This document shows, piece after piece, positions 6,254 to 13,245 of a stretch of 14,291 nucleotides of DNA (positions are counted from its first letter, which is position 1; each line of letters begins with the position of its first letter). The stretch is from the NCBI GenBank assembly GCA_007133365.1, contig SLMV01000010.1, positions 1-14,291 of the forward strand, given 5' to 3'. This DNA is from Clostridia bacterium (GTDB lineage Bacteria > Bacillota > Sulfobacillia > SLMV01). The notes under the pieces were generated by a model that saw nothing but the letters and a program-made list of their open reading frames with translations, had not been told where the DNA came from and made no database searches. The position numbers and the translations under genes are program-made.

Positions 6254-6992
6254 ACGCGAAGCGCCCCAACGAAACCCCAATGGCCTGCCGAATCACGTTG
6301 CGATCATCATGGATGGCAATGGACGCTGGGCTTCGGACCAGGGGATGCCGCGATATTGTGGGCACCGTGCCGGCGCCAAAGCATTGCGGCGGATCATGAG
6401 AGTCTGTGCGGATCTGGGCATTCCTTATTTGACGGTGTTTGCTTTTTCGACCGAAAATTGGCGGCGTCCCCAAGATGAGGTGGATGCCCTGATGACATTG
6501 ATTATTGAATTCGCCCAGTCCGAACGTGAAGAATTGCGCGAGAAAAACATTCGGGTCGTTCCCATCGGGGACCTTAGCAGTTTGCCGTCCGACACCCAGG
6601 AAAGCATTACACGCCTGGCCGAGGACACCCAAGCGGGCGATCGACTCACGTTGATGGTTGCGATTAATTATGGGGGGCGGGCGGAATTAGTGCAGGCGAC
6701 ACGTGACATTGCCCAGGCCGCTGCCGCCGGTGACATCGATCCGATGGGCGTCGATGAGGAGGTCCTTGCGGCGCATCTTTATACCCATCCGTATCCCGAT
6801 CCGGATCTATTAATTCGAAGCGGCGGCGAATGGCGACTGAGTAACTTCTTGCTATTTCAATTGGCCTATGCCGAGATTTATTGCACCGACACGCTCTGGC
6901 CGGATTTTGGGCCGGAGCAACTGCACCAGGCTTTAGCGGCGTATCGTCACCGGAAACGACGCTTCGGGGCGGCGCCATCGGATGAGCGGTGA
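6237..6992 (+). CDS. uppS: Undecaprenyl diphosphate synthase (cis-prenyltransferase)
   Basis: UppS (251 residues) condenses isopentenyl diphosphate onto farnesyl diphosphate to make the C55 lipid carrier for peptidoglycan. The signature HVAIIMDGNGRWA spans 20-32, with the catalytic Mg-binding Asp at D26. HRAGAKALRRIMRVC (43-57) and YLTVFAFSTENWRRP (64-78) follow, and the C-terminal substrate motif RSGGEWRLSNFLLFQLAYAE is complete. The GTG at 6237 is the only usable start: the in-frame codon at 6231-6233 is a stop and the next ATG (6309) would remove part of the signature. AAGGG abuts the GTG with no spacer, so initiation probably depends on coupling with the 17-bp overlapping upstream gene. 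Confidence 0.96.
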   Translation: MIPTTEREAPQRNPNGLPNHVAIIMDGNGRWASDQGMPRYCGHRAGAKALRRIMRVCADLGIPYLTVFAFSTENWRRPQDEVDALMTLIIEFAQSEREELREKNIRVVPIGDLSSLPSDTQESITRLAEDTQAGDRLTLMVAINYGGRAELVQATRDIAQAAAAGDIDPMGVDEEVLAAHLYTHPYPDPDLLIRSGGEWRLSNFLLFQLAYAEIYCTDTLWPDFGPEQLHQALAAYRHRKRRFGAAPSDER

Positions 6993-7803
6993 TCGGGTGG
7001 GGGATTTAGGACCAAGGATTCGTACCATTCTCATTTTTGTTCCCATCGTTTTGGCCGCAGTCTTCGTGGGGAACTGGGTGTTCACCTTATTGGTCCTTCT
7101 TTTGGCAGTGGGGGTGGCCGAGGAAATGGGGCGGTTGCTTCCGAATAGGGAACCGGTATCAATGCGGCCCGCCCAAGTGGCGATCATCTGGCTTTTCGTT
7201 GGGACCTTTATCGTTTCGCCCATCTGGCTAATTCTGACGCCATTTTTCCTTTTTTTAAGCGGAATCGGAGATTGGTTCAAAGGCGATGCATCGTGGGCCC
7301 GTCGGACGTCAGATTTGGGCTGGCAGGTTTTCACGGCGTGTTATGCGGGTCTTGCTTTGTGGTGGGTTTACCTTCGTTTCGAGCCGGATGGACTCGTCCT
7401 CTTTCTTTTTGCCCTAGCCGTGACCTGGTTTAATGATACGGTAGCCTACTTGGGCGGGTCTCGATTCGGACGAAAGCGATTGGTGCCGGCCCTAAGCCCC
7501 AAAAAAAGCGTCGAGGGGGCTCTTTTCGGTCTGGGGGCCGGAGGCTTGGTGGGTCTGGTCTTTACAGGTTGGTTGCCATTACACCCGGGTGTTGCCATCG
7601 CCCTCGGGGTCATAACCGCTATCTCGGCACAACTGGGCGATCTATTTGCCTCCATGCTCAAGCGCGGAGCCGAGGTCAAGGATACCGGCGCGCTGTTGCC
7701 GGGTCACGGAGGATTATTGGATCGGGTCGATAGTCTCTTGTTTTCGGTACCAGTTGTACTAGTGTTGGTCCGGGTTTATGTCATTTTAGGAGGGACCTTG
7801 TGA
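6982..7803 (+). CDS. cdsA: Phosphatidate cytidylyltransferase
   Basis: CDP-diacylglycerol synthase (273 residues): CTP + phosphatidate gives CDP-diacylglycerol, the precursor of membrane phospholipids. A polytopic membrane protein; hydrophobic segments are visible at about 15-48, 63-95, 117-130, 137-152, 180-215 and 252-270. The family signature is present near the C-terminus: SMLKRGAEVKD (224-234) then PGHGGLLDRVD (240-250). The earlier WFNDTVAYLGGSRFGR (149-164) and SPKKSVEGA (172-180) blocks are also typical. The ATG at 6982 overlaps the uppS stop by 11 bp and the end overlaps dxr by GTGA. uppS-cdsA-dxr-rseP is the standard Firmicute order. Confidence 0.95.
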   Translation: MSGDRVGDLGPRIRTILIFVPIVLAAVFVGNWVFTLLVLLLAVGVAEEMGRLLPNREPVSMRPAQVAIIWLFVGTFIVSPIWLILTPFFLFLSGIGDWFKGDASWARRTSDLGWQVFTACYAGLALWWVYLRFEPDGLVLFLFALAVTWFNDTVAYLGGSRFGRKRLVPALSPKKSVEGALFGLGAGGLVGLVFTGWLPLHPGVAIALGVITAISAQLGDLFASMLKRGAEVKDTGALLPGHGGLLDRVDSLLFSVPVVLVLVRVYVILGGTL

Positions 7804-8966
7804 AGGATATTACGATACTAGGTGCCACCGGGAGCATCGGCGTCCAAACGTTGGATGTGGTTCGACGTCATCCCGATCACCTTGGGGTGCGTGGTTTGAG
7901 TGCTCATCAAAACGCACGGCGTTTGGTCGAGCAGGCGCTAGAATTTCGTCCAAAGCGTGTTGCCATTGGGAATGTGAACCTCAGCGGCGACGTCGCCCAA
8001 GCCCTCGAACCTTTAGACATCGAGGTCTTAGCCGGTGACGAGGGGCTTCAAACCCTGGCTCGATGTGACGATGCCGATATGGTGGTGGCCGCCATCGCCG
8101 GGTTTTCCGGGATGGCCCCGACGTTGGCTGCGGTGGAAGCCGGCATCGATGTGGCAATCGCCAACAAAGAAGCCGTTGTTTGCGCGGGCCCGCTATTGAT
8201 GGAGGCCGCACAAGCGACCGGAAGTCGAATCATCCCGGTCGATAGCGAACACAATGCCCTGTTTCAGTGTTTGATTGGCGAAACGACCGCGGAGGTTGAA
8301 CGCCTCGTGCTGACCGCTTCCGGTGGTCCCTTTTGGGATCGGACGCGGTCGGACCTCAAATGGGTAACGCCTGCGGATGCCCTGGCGCATCCTCGTTGGG
8401 AAATGGGCCAGAAAATTTCGGTTGATTCCGCGACCATGATGAATAAAGGGTTGGAAATCATTGAAGCCCGGTGGCTGTTTGACATCCCCTTGGATCGGAT
8501 CGAGGTGGTGGTCCATCCCCAAAGTACGGTGCATTCGATGGTTTGGTTTACCGACGGGTCGATCAAAGCGCAGCTCGGAGCAACGGACATGCGCTATGCC
8601 ATCCAACATGCGCTCAGCTACCCAGCGCGTTGGGGGGACCCCGGGTACGCTCTGTTTTCGCTTTTTGGGTGTCAGCTCGATTTTGCGCGTCCGGACGAGG
8701 AGCGCTTCCCTTGTCTGGCAATGGCTCGGGAGGCCGGAGTTCGAGGCGGTCTCTATCCAACGCTTTTGGTGAGCGCCGATGAGGTGGCGGTCGACGCCTT
8801 TTTAAAAGAGAAGATTCCTTTCACGATGATTGCCGATATCATCCGAACGACATTGGCGCGATGGTCGAAACCGAAGCCAAAGCATTATGATATCGACGCG
8901 GTTTATGATGCTGCTGACTGGGCCAAGAAGATGGCCGCTGAAATTGTTGGAGAAGTGACGAATTAG
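7800..8966 (+). CDS. dxr: 1-deoxy-D-xylulose 5-phosphate reductoisomerase
   Basis: DXR/IspC (388 residues) makes 2-C-methyl-D-erythritol 4-phosphate from DXP with NADPH, the committed MEP pathway step. The NADPH motif GATGSIG is at 8-14, ANKEAVV at 121-127, and the metal-site segment PVDSEHNALFQCL (146-158) supplies D148 and E150. Also visible are TASGGPF, WEMGQKISVDSATMMNKG and GLEIIEARWLF, then VHPQSTVHSMV. The GTG start at 7800 shares GTGA with the cdsA stop and has TAGGAGGG (7788-7795) at good spacing. With ispG two genes downstream, it shows the organism uses the MEP route. No unusual residue changes noticed. Confidence 0.97.
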   Translation: MKDITILGATGSIGVQTLDVVRRHPDHLGVRGLSAHQNARRLVEQALEFRPKRVAIGNVNLSGDVAQALEPLDIEVLAGDEGLQTLARCDDADMVVAAIAGFSGMAPTLAAVEAGIDVAIANKEAVVCAGPLLMEAAQATGSRIIPVDSEHNALFQCLIGETTAEVERLVLTASGGPFWDRTRSDLKWVTPADALAHPRWEMGQKISVDSATMMNKGLEIIEARWLFDIPLDRIEVVVHPQSTVHSMVWFTDGSIKAQLGATDMRYAIQHALSYPARWGDPGYALFSLFGCQLDFARPDEERFPCLAMAREAGVRGGLYPTLLVSADEVAVDAFLKEKIPFTMIADIIRTTLARWSKPKPKHYDIDAVYDAADWAKKMAAEIVGEVTN

Positions 8967-8979
8967 GGGGTAGGCTATC

Positions 8980-10020
8980 TTGTCCACTGTCATCATCACC
9001 ATTGTCATGCTCGGCGTATTAGTCTTGGTCCACGAGCTCGGCCATTTTCTGGTCGCGCGGCGCGCCGGGGTGTTATGTCACGAATTTTCCATCGGATTCG
9101 GTCCCAAGCTTTACTCATGGAAACCCGGGGAGACCCAATTCTCCCTCCGCGCCATTCCGCTAGGGGGTTATGTGCTGATGGCCGGGGAAATCCCCGGTGA
9201 GAGCGGGAAGGAATTGATGGCCGAGCCGGGCCGGAATCTCAACGAGAAGTCGGTCTGGACTCGAATGTCCATCGCCGCCGCCGGTTCGTTTACGAACTTT
9301 TTGCTGGCCATCGTTTTGTTTTTCATTATCTTTTCCCTGCTCGGCATACCGACTCCGACCCTCGTCTTGGATCACGTTGAACCGGGATTGCCGGCGGATC
9401 AGGCCGGCCTTGAGGCCGGTGATCGCGTGATCGCCCTAAACGGTGAGCCGGTGGAATCATGGATGGAGGTGGTGTTCACCGTCCGGGATCATTTGGAAAC
9501 GCCGGTGATATTCACCGTGGAACGTAATAATCAGATCATCGAAAATGAGGTCGTGCCCCAGGCGGATCCCGATCAGGGACACCCCCAGGTGGGGATTGCA
9601 TCCCAGGTGGAGACCATCCGGGAACCGGTTCTTACGGCCCTTTGGGAGGCGATCAAATGGACCGGTGAGGTTCTGGTTCTGCTCGTGGTGACGCTCACTC
9701 GGATGATTACCGGTCGCGAGGGGGCGGATCAGCTCATCGGCGTGGTGGGCATGGGAGCGGAGGTCGGGCGGGCCGCCCAGATGGGCCTTGCCAACGTTTT
9801 GGCGTTGGCCGGCTCCATCAGCGCCAGCTTGGGCTTTATCAATCTTCTTCCGATCCCCGCCCTCGACGGATCCCGTTTGGTCTATCTGGTGATTGAGCGG
9901 ATCAGCGGGAAGCCGCTCGATCCGGAGAAGGAAGGTCTGATCAATCTGATCGGGTTTGTGTTATTGATCTTATTGGCCATTTACGTGACGTTTCAGGATA
10001 TCACCCGGTTGACGGGTTAG
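8980..10020 (+). CDS. rseP: Site-2 intramembrane zinc metalloprotease RseP/RasP
   Basis: A 346-residue S2P-family protease that cleaves membrane substrates such as anti-sigma factors and signal-peptide remnants. HELGH (18-22) in the first membrane segment gives the zinc ligands and catalytic Glu. The conserved IPLGGYVLMAGE is at 59-70, a second membrane segment at about 98-122, one PDZ domain at about 128-195 (PADQAGLEAGDRVIALNG within it), then NLLPIPALDG (288-297) with the third zinc ligand D296 and a last membrane segment at about 322-337. The TTG start at 8980 is supported by the G-rich site at 8966-8973 and by the normal short N-terminus; no ATG is available before the active site. It lies 13 bp after dxr and 12 bp before ispG. 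Confidence 0.95.
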   Translation: MSTVIITIVMLGVLVLVHELGHFLVARRAGVLCHEFSIGFGPKLYSWKPGETQFSLRAIPLGGYVLMAGEIPGESGKELMAEPGRNLNEKSVWTRMSIAAAGSFTNFLLAIVLFFIIFSLLGIPTPTLVLDHVEPGLPADQAGLEAGDRVIALNGEPVESWMEVVFTVRDHLETPVIFTVERNNQIIENEVVPQADPDQGHPQVGIASQVETIREPVLTALWEAIKWTGEVLVLLVVTLTRMITGREGADQLIGVVGMGAEVGRAAQMGLANVLALAGSISASLGFINLLPIPALDGSRLVYLVIERISGKPLDPEKEGLINLIGFVLLILLAIYVTFQDITRLTG

Positions 10021-10032
10021 AAGGGGGCCCGA

Positions 10033-11175
10033 ATGGCGACCTTGCCGCGGCGGCGAAACACGCGCACGGTGTGGGTGGGGGACGTTCCCATCGGTGGGGG
10101 GCATCCCATTTCCATTCAGACCATGACCAAAACCGATACCCGGGACGTTCCGGCCACCCTGACAGAGATTCGTGCGGTTGCCCGGGCGGGCGCGGATTTG
10201 GTTCGCCTCGCGGTACCGGATAGCGAAGCGGCGGCGGCACTTTCGCCAATTTGTTCCGAAAGCCCGATCCCCGTGGTGGCGGATATCCACTTTGATTACC
10301 GATTAGCCGTATCGGCCCTTGATGCCGGGGTGAGTAAGATTCGACTCAACCCCGGCAACATCGGGGATCCTCGCCAAATCCGTGAGGTCCTCGATCGCGC
10401 CGGTGCCGAGAATATTCCCATTCGGATCGGCATTAATGCGGGCTCGTTGCCCGACGCGATCCAAAACCAGTTCGGGTTGACACCCGAGGCCCTAGTGGCC
10501 GCCGCAGAAGAACAACTCGAGATCATGGAGGCGGCTGGTTTCAAAGCCGTCATTGTCTCCCTTAAAGCCTCCAGCGTTTTGCTGACGGTTCGGGCCAATG
10601 AGTTGATGAGCACCGCGACCGACTGCCCCCTTCATATCGGCATTACCGAAGCCGGCAGCCCGGCCCGTGGGGCCATCAAATCGGCTTCAGGACTCGGCTA
10701 TCTTTTGGGACAGGGCATCGGCGATACCTTGCGTGTCTCTTTGACCGGCGATCCGGTGGAGGAGGTCCGCGTCGCAGCGGCTATTTTGTCGTCCTGGGGC
10801 CTTCGCCGGTCCGGACCCGATGTGATTTCCTGTCCCATGTGCGGGCGCTGTCGGGTGGATCTGATGGGAATTGTCGAAGCGGTGGAGCATCGCCTGGCCA
10901 AAGTTGAAGAGTCGATTCAGGTCGCCGTCATGGGCTGCGAGGTCAACGGTCCCGGTGAAGCGCGCCACGCCGATGTAGGCTTGGCGTGCGGTGCGGGTTT
11001 CGGCGTCTTGATGTACCGTGGTGAAATCGTAAAGCGTGTCCCCGAATCCCTGATGGTCGAAGAGTTGATGGCTTTGGTGCATCAATATTTGGCGGAGCAT
11101 CGGGAAGGCTCAGGGCCTGAGGGGCCGACGCGTGAGGAGGGAGGCGAGGACGAGGATGCGTGTGCTATTGAGTAA
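10033..11175 (+). CDS. ispG: 4-hydroxy-3-methylbut-2-enyl diphosphate synthase
   Basis: IspG/GcpE (380 residues), the [4Fe-4S] enzyme that converts MEcPP to HMBPP in the MEP pathway. The N-terminal TIM-barrel part holds ISIQTMTKTDTRD (26-38), VVADIHFDYRLA (81-92) and KIRLNPGNIG (102-111). The C-terminal cluster ligands are C267 and C270 (SCPMCGRC) and C302 (MGCEVNGPGEA), with E309 as the expected fourth ligand; spacing matches the E. coli enzyme. The ATG at 10033 follows AGAAGGGGG (10018-10026). After about residue 358 there is an acidic, glycine-rich tail ending in EDEDACAIE, which is not part of the catalytic core and whose codons overlap the surE ribosome binding region. Overlap with surE is 20 bp. 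Confidence 0.97.
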   Translation: MATLPRRRNTRTVWVGDVPIGGGHPISIQTMTKTDTRDVPATLTEIRAVARAGADLVRLAVPDSEAAAALSPICSESPIPVVADIHFDYRLAVSALDAGVSKIRLNPGNIGDPRQIREVLDRAGAENIPIRIGINAGSLPDAIQNQFGLTPEALVAAAEEQLEIMEAAGFKAVIVSLKASSVLLTVRANELMSTATDCPLHIGITEAGSPARGAIKSASGLGYLLGQGIGDTLRVSLTGDPVEEVRVAAAILSSWGLRRSGPDVISCPMCGRCRVDLMGIVEAVEHRLAKVEESIQVAVMGCEVNGPGEARHADVGLACGAGFGVLMYRGEIVKRVPESLMVEELMALVHQYLAEHREGSGPEGPTREEGGEDEDACAIE

Positions 11176-11965
11176 CGATGATGGTATCGAGTCGCCCGCG
11201 CTTTGGCGGTTGGCCTTAGAAGTGGCCGAGTCATCCGGGATCGAGGGATACGTGGTGGCACCGGCCGAAGAGTGGTCGGCGCAAGGTCATGCCATCACGG
11301 TTCGTGAACCGCTTTATGCCGAACGGTTACCGGCATCTGGTTATCCACTTCCGGCTTGGCGGGTGTCGGGTACTCCGGCCGACTGCATCAAACTGGGCCT
11401 TCATTCTTTGCTGCCCGAGCCGGTGGATTTGGTGGTGGCCGGCATCAACCAGGGATTTAACCTGGCGACCGATGTCCTTTATTCTGGCACCGTGGCTGCC
11501 GCCACAGAAGGCGTGTTGGGGGGACTCCCTGCCATTGCCGTTTCGAGCGGTCACGAATCGGGGACGCCGACGACCTATCAGTTTCCCGCCCAAGTCACCT
11601 GCCAGCTGCTCAATCTCCTTTCCGACCAAATGGATCATCCTTGGCTTCTTAATGTGAACATTCCCGCCACGGATGATGCGCGCGTTAACGGGGTCTGGAT
11701 CACCGAACTTGGGCCTTGTCCCTACATTGATGTGGTCCGATCCGATGAAGATGAAGCGGGCCGTGCCTGTTACTGGCTTGCCATTGAGCCGCACCCCGAT
11801 CGCCCCGTGGCCGGAAGTGATTGGGAGGCAGTGCAAAAAGGCGCCATTTCCCTCACGCCATTGGAAGTGCTTCGGCTGACGAAGACCAATCATTTTGCCG
11901 GACTGGTCCCCGTCGTTGAGGAACTACAAGCCCGCTTGGGTGAAGGCGCCGGTCCGTTTGGTTAG
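11156..11965 (+). CDS. surE: 5'/3'-nucleotidase SurE
   Basis: SurE (269 residues), a metal-dependent phosphatase of nucleoside monophosphates linked to stationary-phase survival and nucleotide housekeeping. The metal site is intact: SNDDG (6-10, D8 and D9), S41 in EEWSAQGHAIT, and N98 in VVAGINQGFN; VSGTPADCIKLGL (70-82) and YSGTVAAATEG (109-119) complete the family pattern. The ATG at 11156 gives the standard MRVLLSNDDG start with purine-rich GAGGAGGGAGG and GAGGA upstream; the in-frame GTG at 11132 adds eight unlikely residues. It is the last gene of the long forward run, translationally coupled to ispG and convergent with the next gene. Confidence 0.94.
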   Translation: MRVLLSNDDGIESPALWRLALEVAESSGIEGYVVAPAEEWSAQGHAITVREPLYAERLPASGYPLPAWRVSGTPADCIKLGLHSLLPEPVDLVVAGINQGFNLATDVLYSGTVAAATEGVLGGLPAIAVSSGHESGTPTTYQFPAQVTCQLLNLLSDQMDHPWLLNVNIPATDDARVNGVWITELGPCPYIDVVRSDEDEAGRACYWLAIEPHPDRPVAGSDWEAVQKGAISLTPLEVLRLTKTNHFAGLVPVVEELQARLGEGAGPFG

Positions 11966-12003
11966 CGGGTATCATCGAAAGCGCGTGGAATCTTAGGCGG
12001 ACC
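11951..12003 (+). terminator. Possible weak terminator-like hairpin after surE
   Basis: GGTCCG (11951-11956) pairs exactly with CGGACC (11998-12003). In the forward RNA the stem can continue with TTTGG against TTAGG through one U-A and four G-U pairs, giving about 11 pairs around a loop of some 31 nt. It spans the surE stop and the 27-bp convergent gap. No U-run follows, so it would be a poor intrinsic terminator, and the G-U pairs are lost on the reverse strand. No better terminator is visible between the converging genes. Confidence 0.25.
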
Positions 12004-12991
12004 CTTCCGACCCAATGCGTTGTTTGGCGGCTTTCACCAATTCAATGATCAACAGTTCAAAGGAGATGCCGCCGGCTTCGGCCATGCGGGGATACTCGCT
12101 ATAGATGGGTTGGAGGCCAGGAAGGGCGTTGGCTTCCAAAACCATGGGGTTTCCGTTGGCATCGAGGCGGAGATCGAGGCGAAGAAGATCGGCGGTATTG
12201 AGGGCTTTTGCGCTGGCAATGGCCAGGCGTTCGAGATTTTTACGCAATGGATTACGGATCAGCGCCGGGCATTGACGGGCGGGCAAGTCATAGGTCTTGG
12301 CTTCGAAACTATAGATCTTTGGCAGGTGTTGGGGCCAGCGGGCATAGATAATCTCCTGAATGGGTAAGACGCGAAGAGGATCATTTCCCAAAAGCCCCAC
12401 GGTGAACTCGCGTCCCGGCAGAAGGGCCTCCACCAATAGATCCTGCTGAAATTGGTCAAAGAGTGCTCGGGCTTGCTGTTCCAACTCCCGGTGATTATGC
12501 ACCACGCTGTTTTGGGTAATCCCCAGTGAGGAACCCTCACGGATCGGCTTTAGGATCGCGGGGAAGGGAAAGGGCAGGGATTTGATAAACCCGGAACTTT
12601 GAGAAATCCGCTGGAAGGGCGGGGTGGGGATGCCGGAGCGCACAAGAACCAACTTGGTTAGCCACTTATTCAGACAGACCGTATGGGCTTCGAGGGGGCT
12701 TCCAATAAATGGTATATCGAGCATCTCCAACAGGGCCACGCTGTGAATCTGGAGGGCTTTACCGGTGATTCCCGTAATGAGGTTAAATACGAGATCGACA
12801 TCCCAAGCCGCTAGAGCGCCAAGATCGGGCGCCGGTGGGAGGGCCCACTCTTTGACGTCATACCCGCCGGCATCGAGCGCGGTTCGCACGGCCGCCACCG
12901 TGGCTTCCATCTGCTGGACACCGTGTGGATTCTCCGCCCAGAGGATCTGGCGAAGCGGTGCAATATCATTGTACATAAGACCCACTTTCAT
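11993..12991 (-). CDS. ATP-grasp ligase, D-Ala-D-Ala ligase family, atypical
   Basis: A 332-residue ATP-grasp protein with the Ddl layout: an N-terminal Rossmann-like domain (1-95) and ATP-grasp domains to the end. Conserved features include NKWLTKLVLVRSGIPTP (108-124), KPIREGSSLGI (148-158), the hinge glutamate E188 in LLVEALLPGREFTVG, and metal ligands D273, E286 and N288 (LRLDLRL, LEANALPG). PRMAEAGGIS (301-310) matches the Ddl C-terminus. Against canonical Ddl, the N-terminal GGxSxExxVS motif that positions the first D-Ala is missing, and the omega-loop Lys-Tyr reads K232-T233. A ligase joining amino acids or related acids is likely; the substrate is not assigned. It stands alone on the reverse strand, with GGGTGA 4 nt before its ATG. 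Confidence 0.85.
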   Translation of the reverse strand: MKVGLMYNDIAPLRQILWAENPHGVQQMEATVAAVRTALDAGGYDVKEWALPPAPDLGALAAWDVDLVFNLITGITGKALQIHSVALLEMLDIPFIGSPLEAHTVCLNKWLTKLVLVRSGIPTPPFQRISQSSGFIKSLPFPFPAILKPIREGSSLGITQNSVVHNHRELEQQARALFDQFQQDLLVEALLPGREFTVGLLGNDPLRVLPIQEIIYARWPQHLPKIYSFEAKTYDLPARQCPALIRNPLRKNLERLAIASAKALNTADLLRLDLRLDANGNPMVLEANALPGLQPIYSEYPRMAEAGGISFELLIIELVKAAKQRIGSEGSA

Positions 12992-13007
12992 AGTGTCACC
13001 CGGTTTC

Positions 13008-13038
13008 TATAAAGGTTTCATGTATCATTCTTTGTCAA
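13008..13038 (-). promoter_or_regulatory. Possible promoter of the Ddl-like gene
   Basis: On the reverse strand a perfect TTGACA (13038 to 13033) is followed after 19 bp by TTTATA (13013 to 13008). The spacer is longer than ideal, and transcription would start near 13001, leaving barely the GGGTGA ribosome binding site before the ATG at 12991. Either the mRNA has a very short leader or the true -10 differs. Confidence 0.28.
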
Positions 13039-13055
13039 TGTATCGCCATTTCCCT

Positions 13056-13074
13056 GCCCGGCGTCCCGCCGGGC
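13056..13074. other. GC-rich palindrome (7-bp stem)
   Basis: GCCCGGC (13056-13062) and GCCGGGC (13068-13074) form a perfect 7-bp stem around GTCCC. Neither strand has a following T-run, so an intrinsic terminator is unlikely. It may be an operator-like palindrome or part of a leader structure for the forward gene. Confidence 0.35.
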
Positions 13075-13128
13075 CTCGGGATTTAAGGGCCGGGTGGGCA
13101 AAAGAGAAGGAATTTTTCGGTGTGGCGA

Positions 13129-13198
13129 CGAAAACTTGGGATTGGAATCAAAAGTTTAGGAGGGCGCTCAATCCTTCGGGGTTGGCGCCCACGTTTCG
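13129..13198 (+). promoter_or_regulatory. Structured leader of the [2Fe-2S] gene
   Basis: A strong hairpin runs 13162-13190: GGGCGC (13162-13167) with GCGCCC (13185-13190), one bulged T, then CAATCC (13169-13174) with GGGTTG (13179-13184) and a TTCG tetraloop. It can be enclosed by CGAAAAC (13129-13135) pairing with GTTTCG (13193-13198, one bulged A). The same upstream strand can instead pair AAACTT (13132-13137) with AAGTTT (13152-13157), so two exclusive folds exist 50 bp ahead of the start codon. No T-run follows. It matches no riboswitch class I recognise. Confidence 0.4.
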
Positions 13199-13245
13199 GG
13201 AGGCGTAACTTATCAAGCGTTCGAGGAATACCCGGGGGTGAAGGC

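Larger units (their letters stand above)
12992..13245. other. Divergent intergenic region with inverted repeats
   Basis: These 254 bp separate the reverse-strand ligase from the forward redox operon and should hold both promoters. I see a perfect TTGACA on the reverse strand, a 7-bp GC palindrome, a repeated ATGTATC (13020-13026 and 13038-13044) and a long hairpin near the forward gene, listed separately where supported. An open frame continues upstream of the forward gene from 13120, but its composition (Arg/Gly/Trp-rich) and the overlapping hairpin make coding unlikely. Confidence 0.6.

Noticed and set aside
6090..6632. Reverse-strand open frame of 180 codons
   Set aside because: It lies antisense to the small gene and uppS, whose motifs are unambiguous; no family pattern or ribosome binding site supports it.
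11327..11893. Reverse-strand open frame of 188 codons
   Set aside because: It is the complement of surE; the forward frame carries all SurE metal ligands, and the reverse product shows no recognisable domain.
13056..13074. Intrinsic terminator
   Set aside because: The stem is strong, but neither strand has a following T-run and no gene is transcribed toward it from close by.
12765..13208. Forward open frame of 147 codons crossing the divergent region
   Set aside because: It is antisense to the Ddl-like N-terminus, then runs through palindromes and the leader hairpin; low-complexity, Arg/Ser/Pro-rich product.
13120..13245. In-frame N-terminal extension of the [2Fe-2S] protein
   Set aside because: The family starts near the ATG at 13246, which has its own ribosome binding site; the extension is Arg/Gly-rich and overlaps the strong hairpin.
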